Source of the DNA: Dehalococcoidia bacterium
GTDB taxonomy: Bacteria; Chloroflexota; Dehalococcoidia; SZUA-161
Direction: 5' to 3'
NCBI GenBank assembly: GCA_004376205.1
Contig: SOKG01000134.1
Location: 1-19,415, forward strand
Length of the DNA stretch: 19,415 nt
Numbering within the stretch: position 1 is the first letter of the stretch; every line of letters starts with the position of its first letter. Of this stretch, positions 1 to 6,384 are shown piece by piece. The notes beneath the pieces are model-generated. The model made no database searches, was not told where the DNA came from, and saw only the letters and a list, made by a program, of their open reading frames with translations. The translations under genes were made by a program, and so were the position numbers.

Positions 1-1514
1 ATTGAAGCAACGTTTGCCCCCGCGAGCAGCCGAGCAGCGCGACTTACTTCTTCACCGGGGACGCCGGTAGCCTCCTCCACGTATTCAGGCGTATATTTCG
101 CTAAATCCTTGCTCAGCGCCTCAAAGTTATCTGTTCTTCTGGTTACAAACTCTTCATCTAACAAACCCTCGCTGACAATAACTCTTGCCATGCCGTTTAG
201 GAGCGCCATATCGGTCCCAACCCCGGGCCTTAACCAAAGGTGAGCAAATGAAGAGAGCCTTGTTTGCTGAGGGTCTACAAGCAGTAGCTTGGCACCTTTA
301 TATCTAGCGGCGCGCTTCACGGCATACCCCACGATGGGGGCGGAGGAGGTGAGGTTGGCCCCGACAACCATAATCACCTCTGACTGCTCTAAGGCGTCAA
401 GACGGTTGGTGGTGCCGGGAAAGCCGACTGCCGACCCCAGGCCTATGATGCTGGCAACGCCGTACAAGCGGCTGCCGTTGTCGATATTGTTGGTACCCAG
501 TGCAACCCGAGCTAACCTCTGCAACAGGTAGTTCTCTTCATTGGTGCACTTGGATGAGCCGAGGAGAGCCAGGCTGCCAGGGCCGTGAGCTTCCTTTATC
601 CGGTTGAGTTCAGAGGCCACCGTGTCCAAAGCTTGTTCCCAGGATACTGCCTCAAAGTCTCCGTTCACCTTGACCAAGGGATTTGTCAGCCTTTCCGGGC
701 TATGCACGAAATCGTAGCCGTAGCTTCCCTTGACGCAAAGTGTGCCGTCGTTCACGGCACTCTCTTTGCCCGGTCTGGCCCGCACTATTTGATTGTCCTT
801 GACCTCAAGGTTGATGCTGCACCCACAGCCACAGAGTGGACAGGTAGTTGACACATTTGTTGGAGTTGTCCCCCTGTATGCCTGCTTCTTTTCCATTAGT
901 GCGCCGGTAGGACAAATTGCCACACAGGTGCCGCAAAAGGTGCACTCTGAGTTCTCCAGCGGCATATCGTTCATCGTCGCTGGCTTTGAGGCAAATCCTC
1001 GGTGGATGTAGTCGATAGCGCCCTCGACGACGAGCTCATGGTCTGCCCGTATGCACTTGGCGCATAGAATGCACTTGCTCAAGTCCCTTTCAATAAAAGG
1101 ATTAACCTCTTCGATAGTAGCTAACTGGGGGATCTTCTGCAGGTTCACCAACCCGACTCCCATATCTGAGGCGATCTTACGAAGGTCGCAGTGGTTGCCC
1201 TTGTCGCACACCAGGCAGGTATCGGGATGGCTCGCCAGTATGAGCTTGATTATGGTCTTGCGGCGCTCCTGTACTTTGGGTGATTCGGTGTTGATCACCA
1301 TTCCCGGGTCTATGGGGGTAACGCAGGACGCTAAGAGTCTGCCTGAGCGTTCGTCTTCAACCAGACAGATACGACAGGCCCCAATTGGAATCAGGTGAGG
1401 ATCGTCGCAGAGCGTGGGTATGTCTACGCCTGATTCTCGGGCCAGTTCCAGTATGCTCATTCCGGGGTGACCGCTCACTTCCCTGCCGTTGAGCGTAATG
1501 GTAATTGCTTCCAA
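1..1514 (-). CDS. Formate dehydrogenase alpha-like / NuoG-type molybdopterin oxidoreductase, N-terminal part (3' end outside window)
   Basis: The visible 504 residues run from a TTG start (1512-1514), which sits 6 nt behind a good Shine-Dalgarno, AGGGAGG. Domains in order: a [2Fe-2S] domain (C36, C47, C50, C64); the His-Cys [4Fe-4S] motif HPxxCxxC(x5)C (H96, C100, C103, C109); a two-cluster ferredoxin domain (C148/C151/C154 and C191/C194/C197/C201); and the molybdopterin domain with its own [4Fe-4S] motif starting C225/C228/C232. This is the layout of NAD/ferredoxin-linked FdhA and NuoG-like proteins, which oxidise formate or pass electrons in the cytoplasm. Two residues are unusual: D158 replaces the fourth Cys of the first ferredoxin motif, and Y351 sits where FdhA has the metal-binding Sec or Cys (NNIDNGSRLYGVAS). 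Formate oxidation is therefore doubtful. It is the last visible gene of the kinase-regulator operon. The family call is firm; the substrate is unknown. Confidence 0.88.
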   Translation of the reverse strand, partial: MEAITITLNGREVSGHPGMSILELARESGVDIPTLCDDPHLIPIGACRICLVEDERSGRLLASCVTPIDPGMVINTESPKVQERRKTIIKLILASHPDTCLVCDKGNHCDLRKIASDMGVGLVNLQKIPQLATIEEVNPFIERDLSKCILCAKCIRADHELVVEGAIDYIHRGFASKPATMNDMPLENSECTFCGTCVAICPTGALMEKKQAYRGTTPTNVSTTCPLCGCGCSINLEVKDNQIVRARPGKESAVNDGTLCVKGSYGYDFVHSPERLTNPLVKVNGDFEAVSWEQALDTVASELNRIKEAHGPGSLALLGSSKCTNEENYLLQRLARVALGTNNIDNGSRLYGVASIIGLGSAVGFPGTTNRLDALEQSEVIMVVGANLTSSAPIVGYAVKRAARYKGAKLLLVDPQQTRLSSFAHLWLRPGVGTDMALLNGMARVIVSEGLLDEEFVTRRTDNFEALSKDLAKYTPEYVEEATGVPGEEVSRAARLLAGANVAS

Positions 1515-1585
1515 CAGTAGCCTCCCTGAAAGCTGAGGGCCAGATATTTGAATGGTCCGACACGGTTAATATACAGCACTGGGGC

Positions 1586-2395
1586 TCAGCCCGAAGCTGG
1601 AGCAGGCCTTTGCAGACGCTTTCCTACGTAATGTACAGCCCTTATGGCATTTACCAGCTGGGAGCTAGCAGCTCGCTTTGGGATGAAGCCATAAGCTCCT
1701 ATCTCCTCGGCGGCAAGGATATTCTCCTCGTCGTCGTACTGAGATAACATTACAACTCTAGTTTGAGGGTATTTTTTATATATCTGCTTAGTCGCTTCTA
1801 GTCCGTTCATTTCAGGCATCACTATGTCCATTATCACAATATCAGGGGAGAGCTCACCTACTTTTTCCAGTGCATCTTTCCCATTCACAGCTTGACCTAC
1901 AACCTCAATGTCATTTTGCAGCTCTAGTACAGCATTAATGCCGTCCCTGACTACCGAATGGTCATCCACTATAAGAACTCTTATACGCTTGGTTGCCTTT
2001 GCCAGAATCGTCTGGGCTCTGCTGGCTAGCGCGCCCGGCTCAATTGGCTTGGCTACATAGTCCTCGGCCTCCATCAACGCCGCCTCGTCTCTCCTCCACC
2101 CTTTGACAAGTTGCTTTTCAGGGGGTGCATCCATGACTATGATGGGCAAATCCTTGGTCTTGGGATTCGCTCTCAACCATTGATGCAGCGAGAACGCTTC
2201 TCCACGGGGGCTCAGCGTACCTAGAATCACCAGGTCTGGGTCCATGGTCTTGACTGCTTGCTGTGCCTCTGCCTTGCTGGCAGCGGTAGCAACCTCACAC
2301 ACCTCACTCTCTAGAGCGCCTTGCAAAGCTGAGGCAAAATCAGGTTCGTCATCCACGATTAGGATCTCTTGCTTCTCCTCTCGCTTCTCTTCCAT
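1586..2395 (-). CDS. Tandem-receiver response regulator without an output domain
   Basis: A protein of 269 residues with two CheY-like receiver domains and nothing after them. Receiver 1 (about 10-132) keeps the acidic pair D15/D16, but the phospho-acceptor position in DLVILGTLSP is G59, so it should not be phosphorylated in the usual way. Receiver 2 (about 137-258) is a NarL-type receiver with the acidic pair in VLIVDDH, phospho-acceptor D190 in IVIMDIVMPEMNG, S218 and K240. The LuxR-type helix-turn-helix expected after such a receiver is missing: the protein ends 15-20 residues after the domain, and no such domain is readable in the 71 bp before the next gene. AGGAG lies just before the ATG. 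It follows the histidine kinase in the same direction and precedes the FdhA-like gene. It probably receives phosphate from that kinase and acts by protein contact or as a phosphate sink; this role is inferred. Confidence 0.85.
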   Translation of the reverse strand: MEEKREEKQEILIVDDEPDFASALQGALESEVCEVATAASKAEAQQAVKTMDPDLVILGTLSPRGEAFSLHQWLRANPKTKDLPIIVMDAPPEKQLVKGWRRDEAALMEAEDYVAKPIEPGALASRAQTILAKATKRIRVLIVDDHSVVRDGINAVLELQNDIEVVGQAVNGKDALEKVGELSPDIVIMDIVMPEMNGLEATKQIYKKYPQTRVVMLSQYDDEENILAAEEIGAYGFIPKRAASSQLVNAIRAVHYVGKRLQRPAPASG

Positions 2396-2473
2396 GACTC
2401 TCCTCTCCCTAGCTACCTTGGTACTCTTATGATAAATCGCCCGCTTCTGTAGGTCAATCTGGTCTTGTGCCCC

Positions 2474-2527
2474 TCAACCGTTTTCGGAGTTGTGGTCATC
2501 CACTATCAGCACCCCTATCTTTCGCAT
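2474..2527 (-). pseudogene. Relic of a response-regulator start overlapping the kinase stop
   Basis: In a different frame from the kinase, an ATG at 2525-2527 opens 17 codons reading MRKIGVLIVDDHNSENG and then a stop. MRKIxVLIVDDH is the typical beginning of a NarL-type receiver, and an overlap of a regulator start with its kinase stop is a normal arrangement for such pairs. The remaining receiver cannot be recognised in any frame before the next gene. A 14-bp stretch (2493-2506) is identical to 1959-1972, the VLIVDDH region of receiver 2 in the downstream protein. The reading is that a former regulator gene was broken here, possibly when the first receiver domain was inserted. A chance match is possible because the fragment is short. 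Confidence 0.5.
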
Positions 2528-3806
2528 CCGCTTTGCTCCAATATACTGGTACTTTTACTATGATCTTGGTCCCCTTCCCAGGTTGCGACTGGATATCGCA
2601 AGTACCACCGAGGAGACTCGCCCTTTCTTTCATGCTGAACAGTCCTCGCCCGCGACCGCTTTCGTCCACCTCAATTGGCCTTGACGCATCAAATCCCTTG
2701 CCATCATCTTCAATTTCCATTGTAAGCTCGCCTGAAGTGCACTGCACACTTAGCACCGCGTTCTTGGCCTGGGAGTGCCAAGCTATATTGGCGATTGCCC
2801 CCTGCGCGATGCGGTAAAGCCCGAATTCAACTTCTGAAGGCAAGCGTGCCTGCATGCCTTCATGCTGTACTGATACGTTGATCCCTACCGACTGAAGGCG
2901 ATTCTCGGCGTATTGGTGGATGGCGGGGCCCAGTCCGAGGCTATCCAAGGCAGTTGGCCTGAGAGACTTCATTATTTCGCTTATCTCCGAACCGAGCTGA
3001 AGAGTGATATTATAGGCCTTCTCAAGCTTGGCTTTGAACGCGGCATCGCCAAAGTCGGAGGCGTTAGCGATGCTCAGGAGTGCTTGCATGTTAAGTGAAA
3101 GACCGGTCAGCGACTGGCTGGTTTCATCATGCAGTTCGCGGGCAACCCTGCCTCGCTCCTCTTCCTGAGCTATCAACATGTGACGGGCAAGTCGTCGATA
3201 GTTTTCCCGTTCCTTTCTCAACCGATCGTACAGCTCTGCCTGCTCAATGGCGACCCCCACCTGATCTCCAATCGCGTGTAGTAGATGCATGTCATCTTTG
3301 GTGAAGTGACGCGGCAAACGGCTGGCAACATTTAACACGCCCAGTACAGTGTCTTTGGCTCGGAGCGGGACACTGATGAACGCCTTGAGACCCTCTGTGC
3401 TTATCAGGTCGTGCCAGGCGGCACGCGGGTCGGCGGAGATGTCCTCGACCAGCACAGACTTTCCGGTTTGAGCTACCCTCCCTGCGATTCCTTCACCCAG
3501 TTTGAGGTGCATCTCCTCGGCATATTTGTCGGACAGACCACGATAGACCCGGTAGGAGAGCGTTTGGGTTTGTTCGTCTATGAGCAGGATTCCCCCAATA
3601 GTCCCGTTCATGATATCGAGCATGGTATCCAGAGCGACGTCAAGGATGGCATCGAGATCCCACAGTCCGCTGACTGCGGCTGACACCCGGCTCAAGGCCA
3701 GCAACGCGCCATATGGCTTCCGTGGCCTGCCTTCAGAGTCTTGCAAGTTTGCCTCTAAGCTACCCGCATTGGCAGACTGTATAGCTCCTTTGTCTTTCGC
3801 TTGCAT
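2496..3806 (-). CDS. GAF-domain sensor histidine kinase, NarX/DesK (HisKA_3) type
   Basis: A protein of 436 residues with no membrane segment, so a cytoplasmic sensor. A GAF domain spans about 45-195. It is followed by the dimerisation/phospho-acceptor helix with H226 in ARELHDETSQSL, then a GHKL ATPase domain (about 325-420) with DDGKGFD (367-373) and GRGLFSMKERA (386-396). The N-box reads RIAQGAIANIAWH: the Asn (N340) is kept, but the Glu that normally acts as general base is G336, a GAG-to-GGG change. Autophosphorylation may be weak or absent unless the position is compensated. It starts at an ATG with an AAGG-type ribosome site. It heads the operon with the tandem-receiver protein and the FdhA-like gene, so it probably senses a redox or small-molecule signal for that enzyme; the ligand is unknown. 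Confidence 0.88.
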   Translation of the reverse strand: MQAKDKGAIQSANAGSLEANLQDSEGRPRKPYGALLALSRVSAAVSGLWDLDAILDVALDTMLDIMNGTIGGILLIDEQTQTLSYRVYRGLSDKYAEEMHLKLGEGIAGRVAQTGKSVLVEDISADPRAAWHDLISTEGLKAFISVPLRAKDTVLGVLNVASRLPRHFTKDDMHLLHAIGDQVGVAIEQAELYDRLRKERENYRRLARHMLIAQEEERGRVARELHDETSQSLTGLSLNMQALLSIANASDFGDAAFKAKLEKAYNITLQLGSEISEIMKSLRPTALDSLGLGPAIHQYAENRLQSVGINVSVQHEGMQARLPSEVEFGLYRIAQGAIANIAWHSQAKNAVLSVQCTSGELTMEIEDDGKGFDASRPIEVDESGRGRGLFSMKERASLLGGTCDIQSQPGKGTKIIVKVPVYWSKADAKDRGADSG

Positions 3807-3835
3807 CCCTGTTACCTTTATCTTTGAGTGCGATA

Positions 3836-3865
3836 AGCGTACATGAAGCGTTGGGCTGTTGTCAA
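3836..3865 (-). promoter_or_regulatory. Probable sigma-70 promoter of the histidine kinase operon
   Basis: Read on the minus strand, a perfect TTGACA (3860-3865) is followed after 18 bp by TACGCT (3836-3841). Transcription would begin about 20-25 bp upstream of the kinase ATG at 3806. The -10 box is weak, so the call rests mainly on the -35 box and its position. Confidence 0.4.
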
Positions 3866-3905
3866 CCAGTGCTTCGTAAACCCGAGCCGCTGGATTCTAT
3901 GAGTT

Positions 3906-3975
3906 GTAGCCTGGTCAATCGTACGAGGACCATCTGAAAAGTAGCACGTGCGGGCTCGAATCCCATCGGGGTCGC
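3906..3975 (+). other. tRNA-like fragment, possible decayed tRNA
   Basis: Three tRNA-like pieces occur in order: a D-loop-like AGCCTGGTCAA (3909-3919), an anticodon-loop-like CTGAAAA (3934-3940, anticodon GAA as in tRNA-Phe) and a T-arm-like GGGCTCGAATCCC (3952-3964). The distance from anticodon to T-loop fits a tRNA. The anticodon stem does not pair properly, the D-loop is about five bases too far away and no matching 5' acceptor strand is seen, so this is not a functional tRNA as read. A terminator-like hairpin follows 10 bases later. It may be a degraded tRNA or integration scar, or chance. Confidence 0.25.
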
Positions 3976-3983
3976 TCGCGTTC

Positions 3984-4007
3984 AAAGGCGACCAGGTGGT
4001 CGCCTTT
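3984..4007 (+). terminator. Perfect 10-bp hairpin, terminator-like
   Basis: AAAGGCGACC and GGTCGCCTTT form a perfect 10-bp stem around the tetraloop AGGT, followed on the plus strand by the pyrimidine tract CCTTCCTCTC. The shape fits an intrinsic terminator with a weak U-tract. No plus-strand gene lies directly upstream except the tRNA-like fragment, so what it terminates is unclear. Confidence 0.55.
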
Positions 4008-4045
4008 CCTTCCTCTCAATCGCCACAATACCACTCTTCTCGCCA

Positions 4046-4074
4046 TTGACAATAAATAGATTGTCTTCTAGGAT
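4046..4074 (+). promoter_or_regulatory. Probable sigma-70 promoter with overlapping inverted repeat, upstream of crotonase
   Basis: TTGACA (4046-4051) and TAGGAT (4069-4074) are separated by 17 bp, giving a leader of about 110 bases before the crotonase ATG. An inverted repeat GACAAT-N6-ATTGTC (4048-4053 and 4060-4065) overlaps the -35 box and spacer. This is a good position for a repressor operator. The regulator is not identified. Confidence 0.5.
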
Positions 4075-4192
4075 GTGCGTGCGGAGCAAAGCTTCTCTGG
4101 GTTTGCCCTTGGTGGTATATGCATATATATCAACCTACTCACTAGAGGTAAATAGATACCCAAGGAAACCTTATAAAGCTAGGAGGAAGTAG

Positions 4193-5020
4193 ATGGCTTA
4201 CAAAGCACTTATCCTTGAAAAAGAAGGCCCAGTAGCGATCATAACCTTGAACCGCCCTGAGGTGGGTAATTCCTTCGATATGACTCTCGGGGCGGAATTC
4301 GATTACGTGATCAGACGGCTGGGCGAAGATCGGGACATCAGGGCGGTCATCATCACCGGAGCTAGCAAGTACTTCAGCACCGGTATAGACCTTAGTATGT
4401 TTGCCACTCCAGAGCGTCATGCCGGTGAGGCGGGTGGCATACAGGATGTATTACCATCTGAGGAGGATCAGACCCTTGGCAAGGGGACTGCCGTAGCTGC
4501 CGCAATCAGGATCAGGAACATGCCCAAGCCGGTGATCGCTGCCGTGAATGGCCCAGCGGTTGGCCTTGGCCTTTCTGTAGCCCTGGCCTGCGACATCATT
4601 ATTGCCTCTGACAGGGCCAAATTCAGCATGGCGTTTGTCAAGCGTGGTATCGCCCCCGACACCGGCGCTTCATTCAACCTACCCCGTGTTGTTGGACTGC
4701 AAAGGGCATGTGAACTGACCTTTACCGGCGATACCATCGACGCCGCAGAGGCCGACCACATAGGCATGGCCAGCCGAGTCGTTCCTCATGATGACCTGAT
4801 GAAGGCAGCCAGAGAGCTGGCAGAGAGAATAGCGAACAACCCGCCGCTCGCCGTAGGACTTGCCAAGTCCCAGCTGTATCAGGCGATGCTAGAGACGGAT
4901 ATGATCGAGCATATGAAGCGTGAACTAGAAACCATGGCTGAACTCATGAAAACAGCGGATTTTCTGGAAGCTGCAACAGCGTTTATGGAAAAACGAGAGC
5001 CAGTTTTCAAAGGCGAGTAG
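4193..5020 (+). CDS. Enoyl-CoA hydratase/isomerase family protein, PaaG-like (probable isomerase)
   Basis: A crotonase fold of 275 residues. The oxyanion-hole segments are visible as YFSTGIDL (60-67) and NGPAVGLG (119-126), followed by ALACDIIIASDRAKF (130-144). The two glutamates needed for hydration in classical enoyl-CoA hydratase are absent: S128 replaces the first and F148 the second. D156 in GIAPDTGAS is present, as in PaaG and related delta3,delta2-enoyl-CoA isomerases, which use this Asp. Double-bond or ring isomerisation of a cytoplasmic acyl-CoA is therefore more likely than hydration. The start is fixed by AGGAGG (4181-4186), 6 nt before the ATG. It stands alone on the plus strand with its own promoter, next to thioesterase and acyl-CoA dehydrogenase genes. 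The exact substrate cannot be read. Confidence 0.88.
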   Translation: MAYKALILEKEGPVAIITLNRPEVGNSFDMTLGAEFDYVIRRLGEDRDIRAVIITGASKYFSTGIDLSMFATPERHAGEAGGIQDVLPSEEDQTLGKGTAVAAAIRIRNMPKPVIAAVNGPAVGLGLSVALACDIIIASDRAKFSMAFVKRGIAPDTGASFNLPRVVGLQRACELTFTGDTIDAAEADHIGMASRVVPHDDLMKAARELAERIANNPPLAVGLAKSQLYQAMLETDMIEHMKRELETMAELMKTADFLEAATAFMEKREPVFKGE

Positions 5021-5113
5021 TACGCCCCAACAACCATCTATGTACATAGGAATGTACTACTGGGCACGCAGGACCCAAGGCGTGTCAGATAGTTGGTCAA
5101 AATGATGAGTTGA

Positions 5114-5133
5114 AACTGGGGCGGTACCCAGTT
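5114..5133. terminator. Hairpin between convergent genes
   Basis: AACTGGG (5114-5120) and CCCAGTT (5127-5133) form a 7-bp stem with a 6-nt loop between the ends of the crotonase and thioesterase genes. No strong T-run follows on either strand (TTTC on the minus strand), so it is a weak bidirectional terminator candidate. Confidence 0.35.
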
Positions 5134-5143
5134 CTGGGCACAC

Positions 5144-5551
5144 TCACGCCCTATTTGCCTTGTATATCGACCAAGTTCCGATAGCCTTGGCAATCAGTTG
5201 CCCACCGCGTTTGATTTCCGATTCCATAGTAGCGATTCTCTTGCTCTTATGGAGCACCCTTGTGTCGCAGACAAGAGTGCCCGATGCCACCGATTTGAAA
5301 TAGACGATCCCGGTTTCTATAGTTGAACATAGCTCATCCTCACCGATGCAAGACCAGAGCGCCGCACCCATGCCTGTGTCCGCCAGGGTAAATGTGGCTC
5401 CTCCATGCAAAGCCTTGTAGGGATTCAGCAACCTCTTGTCAACTTCCAAGACACATTGACTGTATCCATTCTCAACTTTGGTAAAGGTCACCCCTACTAG
5501 CTCACGAAATGGACTGAATCCCTTAGTCAGTGGAGAGAGTTTCTTAGCCAT
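5144..5551 (-). CDS. Hotdog-fold thioesterase, PaaI/YbgC-like
   Basis: A protein of 135 residues, the normal length for single-domain PaaI-type thioesterases, which hydrolyse acyl- or aryl-CoA in the cytoplasm. The family motif is clear: N43-PYKALHGG-ATFTLADTG (43-60), with H49-G50-G51 and D58 at the usual catalytic and substrate-contacting positions. GGAGGA lies about 8 nt before the ATG. It is divergent from a second hotdog gene beginning at 5759 and convergent with the crotonase. Together they suggest release of stalled or toxic acyl-CoA from a CoA-thioester pathway. The substrate is unknown. Confidence 0.85.
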   Translation of the reverse strand: MAKKLSPLTKGFSPFRELVGVTFTKVENGYSQCVLEVDKRLLNPYKALHGGATFTLADTGMGAALWSCIGEDELCSTIETGIVYFKSVASGTLVCDTRVLHKSKRIATMESEIKRGGQLIAKAIGTWSIYKANRA

Positions 5552-5604
5552 TAGGACTTCCTCCAGGTGAAGCAGGATAAATGCAGTCTTGCGCCGCAGG
5601 TTTC

Positions 5605-5640
5605 TTGTGGTAGTATAGCTATAACATTAGAATGCCACAA
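5605..5640 (-). promoter_or_regulatory. Promoter of the minus-strand thioesterase with nested palindromes
   Basis: On the minus strand TTGTGG (5635-5640) and TATACT (5612-5617) are spaced 17 bp apart, about 60 bp before the thioesterase ATG. The same stretch contains the 10-bp palindrome TATAGCTATA (5614-5623) and is bounded by the inverted pair TTGTGG/CCACAA (5605-5610 and 5635-5640). It could be a shared operator for the two divergent thioesterase genes; the regulator is unknown. Confidence 0.45.
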
Positions 5641-5664
5641 GCCTAGGATTTGCCGGTATAGCCT

Positions 5665-5700
5665 GAACTCAGTCAGGAGGATTCAGCGTACTCTGAGTTC
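5665..5700 (+). promoter_or_regulatory. Inverted repeat upstream of the second thioesterase
   Basis: GAACTCAG (5665-5672) and CTGAGTTC (5693-5700) are perfect 8-bp inverted arms separated by 20 bp, ending about 58 bp before the GTG start at 5759. This could be an operator pair or a leader hairpin. Nothing downstream resembles a T-run, so a terminator is unlikely. Confidence 0.3.
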
Positions 5701-5758
5701 CTTGGTCACTATGCCTTATCCACGGCGTTAAGAAGCCACGATACGGAAGGGGGGAAAT

Positions 5759-6157
5759 GTGAATACCGTTCGGCAGCAAGAGTTGCTTGCAGCATTTGGG
5801 CTAGCTCCAATAACAAGGTTTTTCGGCATGGCTCTTTCATATGATGAGCAAGGACATGCTCATGTCAATCTTCCATATAATCCAAATCTTGACTACCCTG
5901 GCGGCATTCACGGAGGCGTAATAGCTACTCTGTTAGACACTGCCGGTTGGTTTGCAGCAGCAGCTCAAAGTGAAACGGGTTGGTTTGCTACAAGCGAATT
6001 CAATATTCATTTGTTGTATCCAGCGCAAGAATGCGATCTTCATGCTGAGGGATGGGTAGTGAAGTCTGGCAAGCGCCTTTCCATAGCTGAAATGCGAGTG
6101 TCAGCTTCCAACGGAGAACTTGTTGCTATCGGAACAGGAACATTCGTCATCCTGTAG
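5759..6157 (+). CDS. Hotdog-fold thioesterase, PaaI-like (second copy type)
   Basis: A 132-residue single-domain hotdog protein with the family motif YPGGIHGGVIATLLDTAGW (46-64), including H51-G52-G53 and D60. It differs clearly in sequence from the 135-residue neighbour at 5144-5551, so it is a paralogue or a separate subfamily, not a recent duplicate. Start choice: the ATG at 5757 is out of frame and stops at once, so the GTG at 5759 behind GGAAGGGGGG is the start. It probably hydrolyses an acyl- or aryl-CoA thioester in the cytoplasm, and it is transcribed away from the other thioesterase. The substrate is unknown. Confidence 0.83.
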   Translation: MNTVRQQELLAAFGLAPITRFFGMALSYDEQGHAHVNLPYNPNLDYPGGIHGGVIATLLDTAGWFAAAAQSETGWFATSEFNIHLLYPAQECDLHAEGWVVKSGKRLSIAEMRVSASNGELVAIGTGTFVIL

Positions 6158-6384
6158 AGACTACCTTGCGCTATAGAGCTTCTGTGAAGGTATCTGGTAG
6201 TCGCCCTGGCAGGTCGACCCCAGGCCGCCTTTCCCCCAGGTAGAGGTAATGAACGAAGCCGATATTCATATTTTCCTGCAATAGCGGTACCTGGGAGAAG
6301 TAACACAGACGCCCTCAAACGCCAGCGACACCTATTCCCACACACATAGCGCAGGTATTGCATGCGCCGACCCCTGCAACCCCA

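Larger units (their letters stand above)
3807..4192. other. Divergent intergenic spacer (386 bp) without a protein gene
   Basis: No protein gene can be supported between the kinase (-) and the crotonase (+). The spacer holds a promoter for each flanking gene, a tRNA-like fragment and a strong hairpin, which are listed separately. An A/T-rich patch, TATATGCATATATAT (4116-4130), lies about 60 bp before the crotonase start. Confidence 0.7.

Noticed and set aside
462..464. Selenocysteine codon at the FdhA active site
   Set aside because: The codon is TAC on the coding strand; no in-frame TGA occurs in the visible part.
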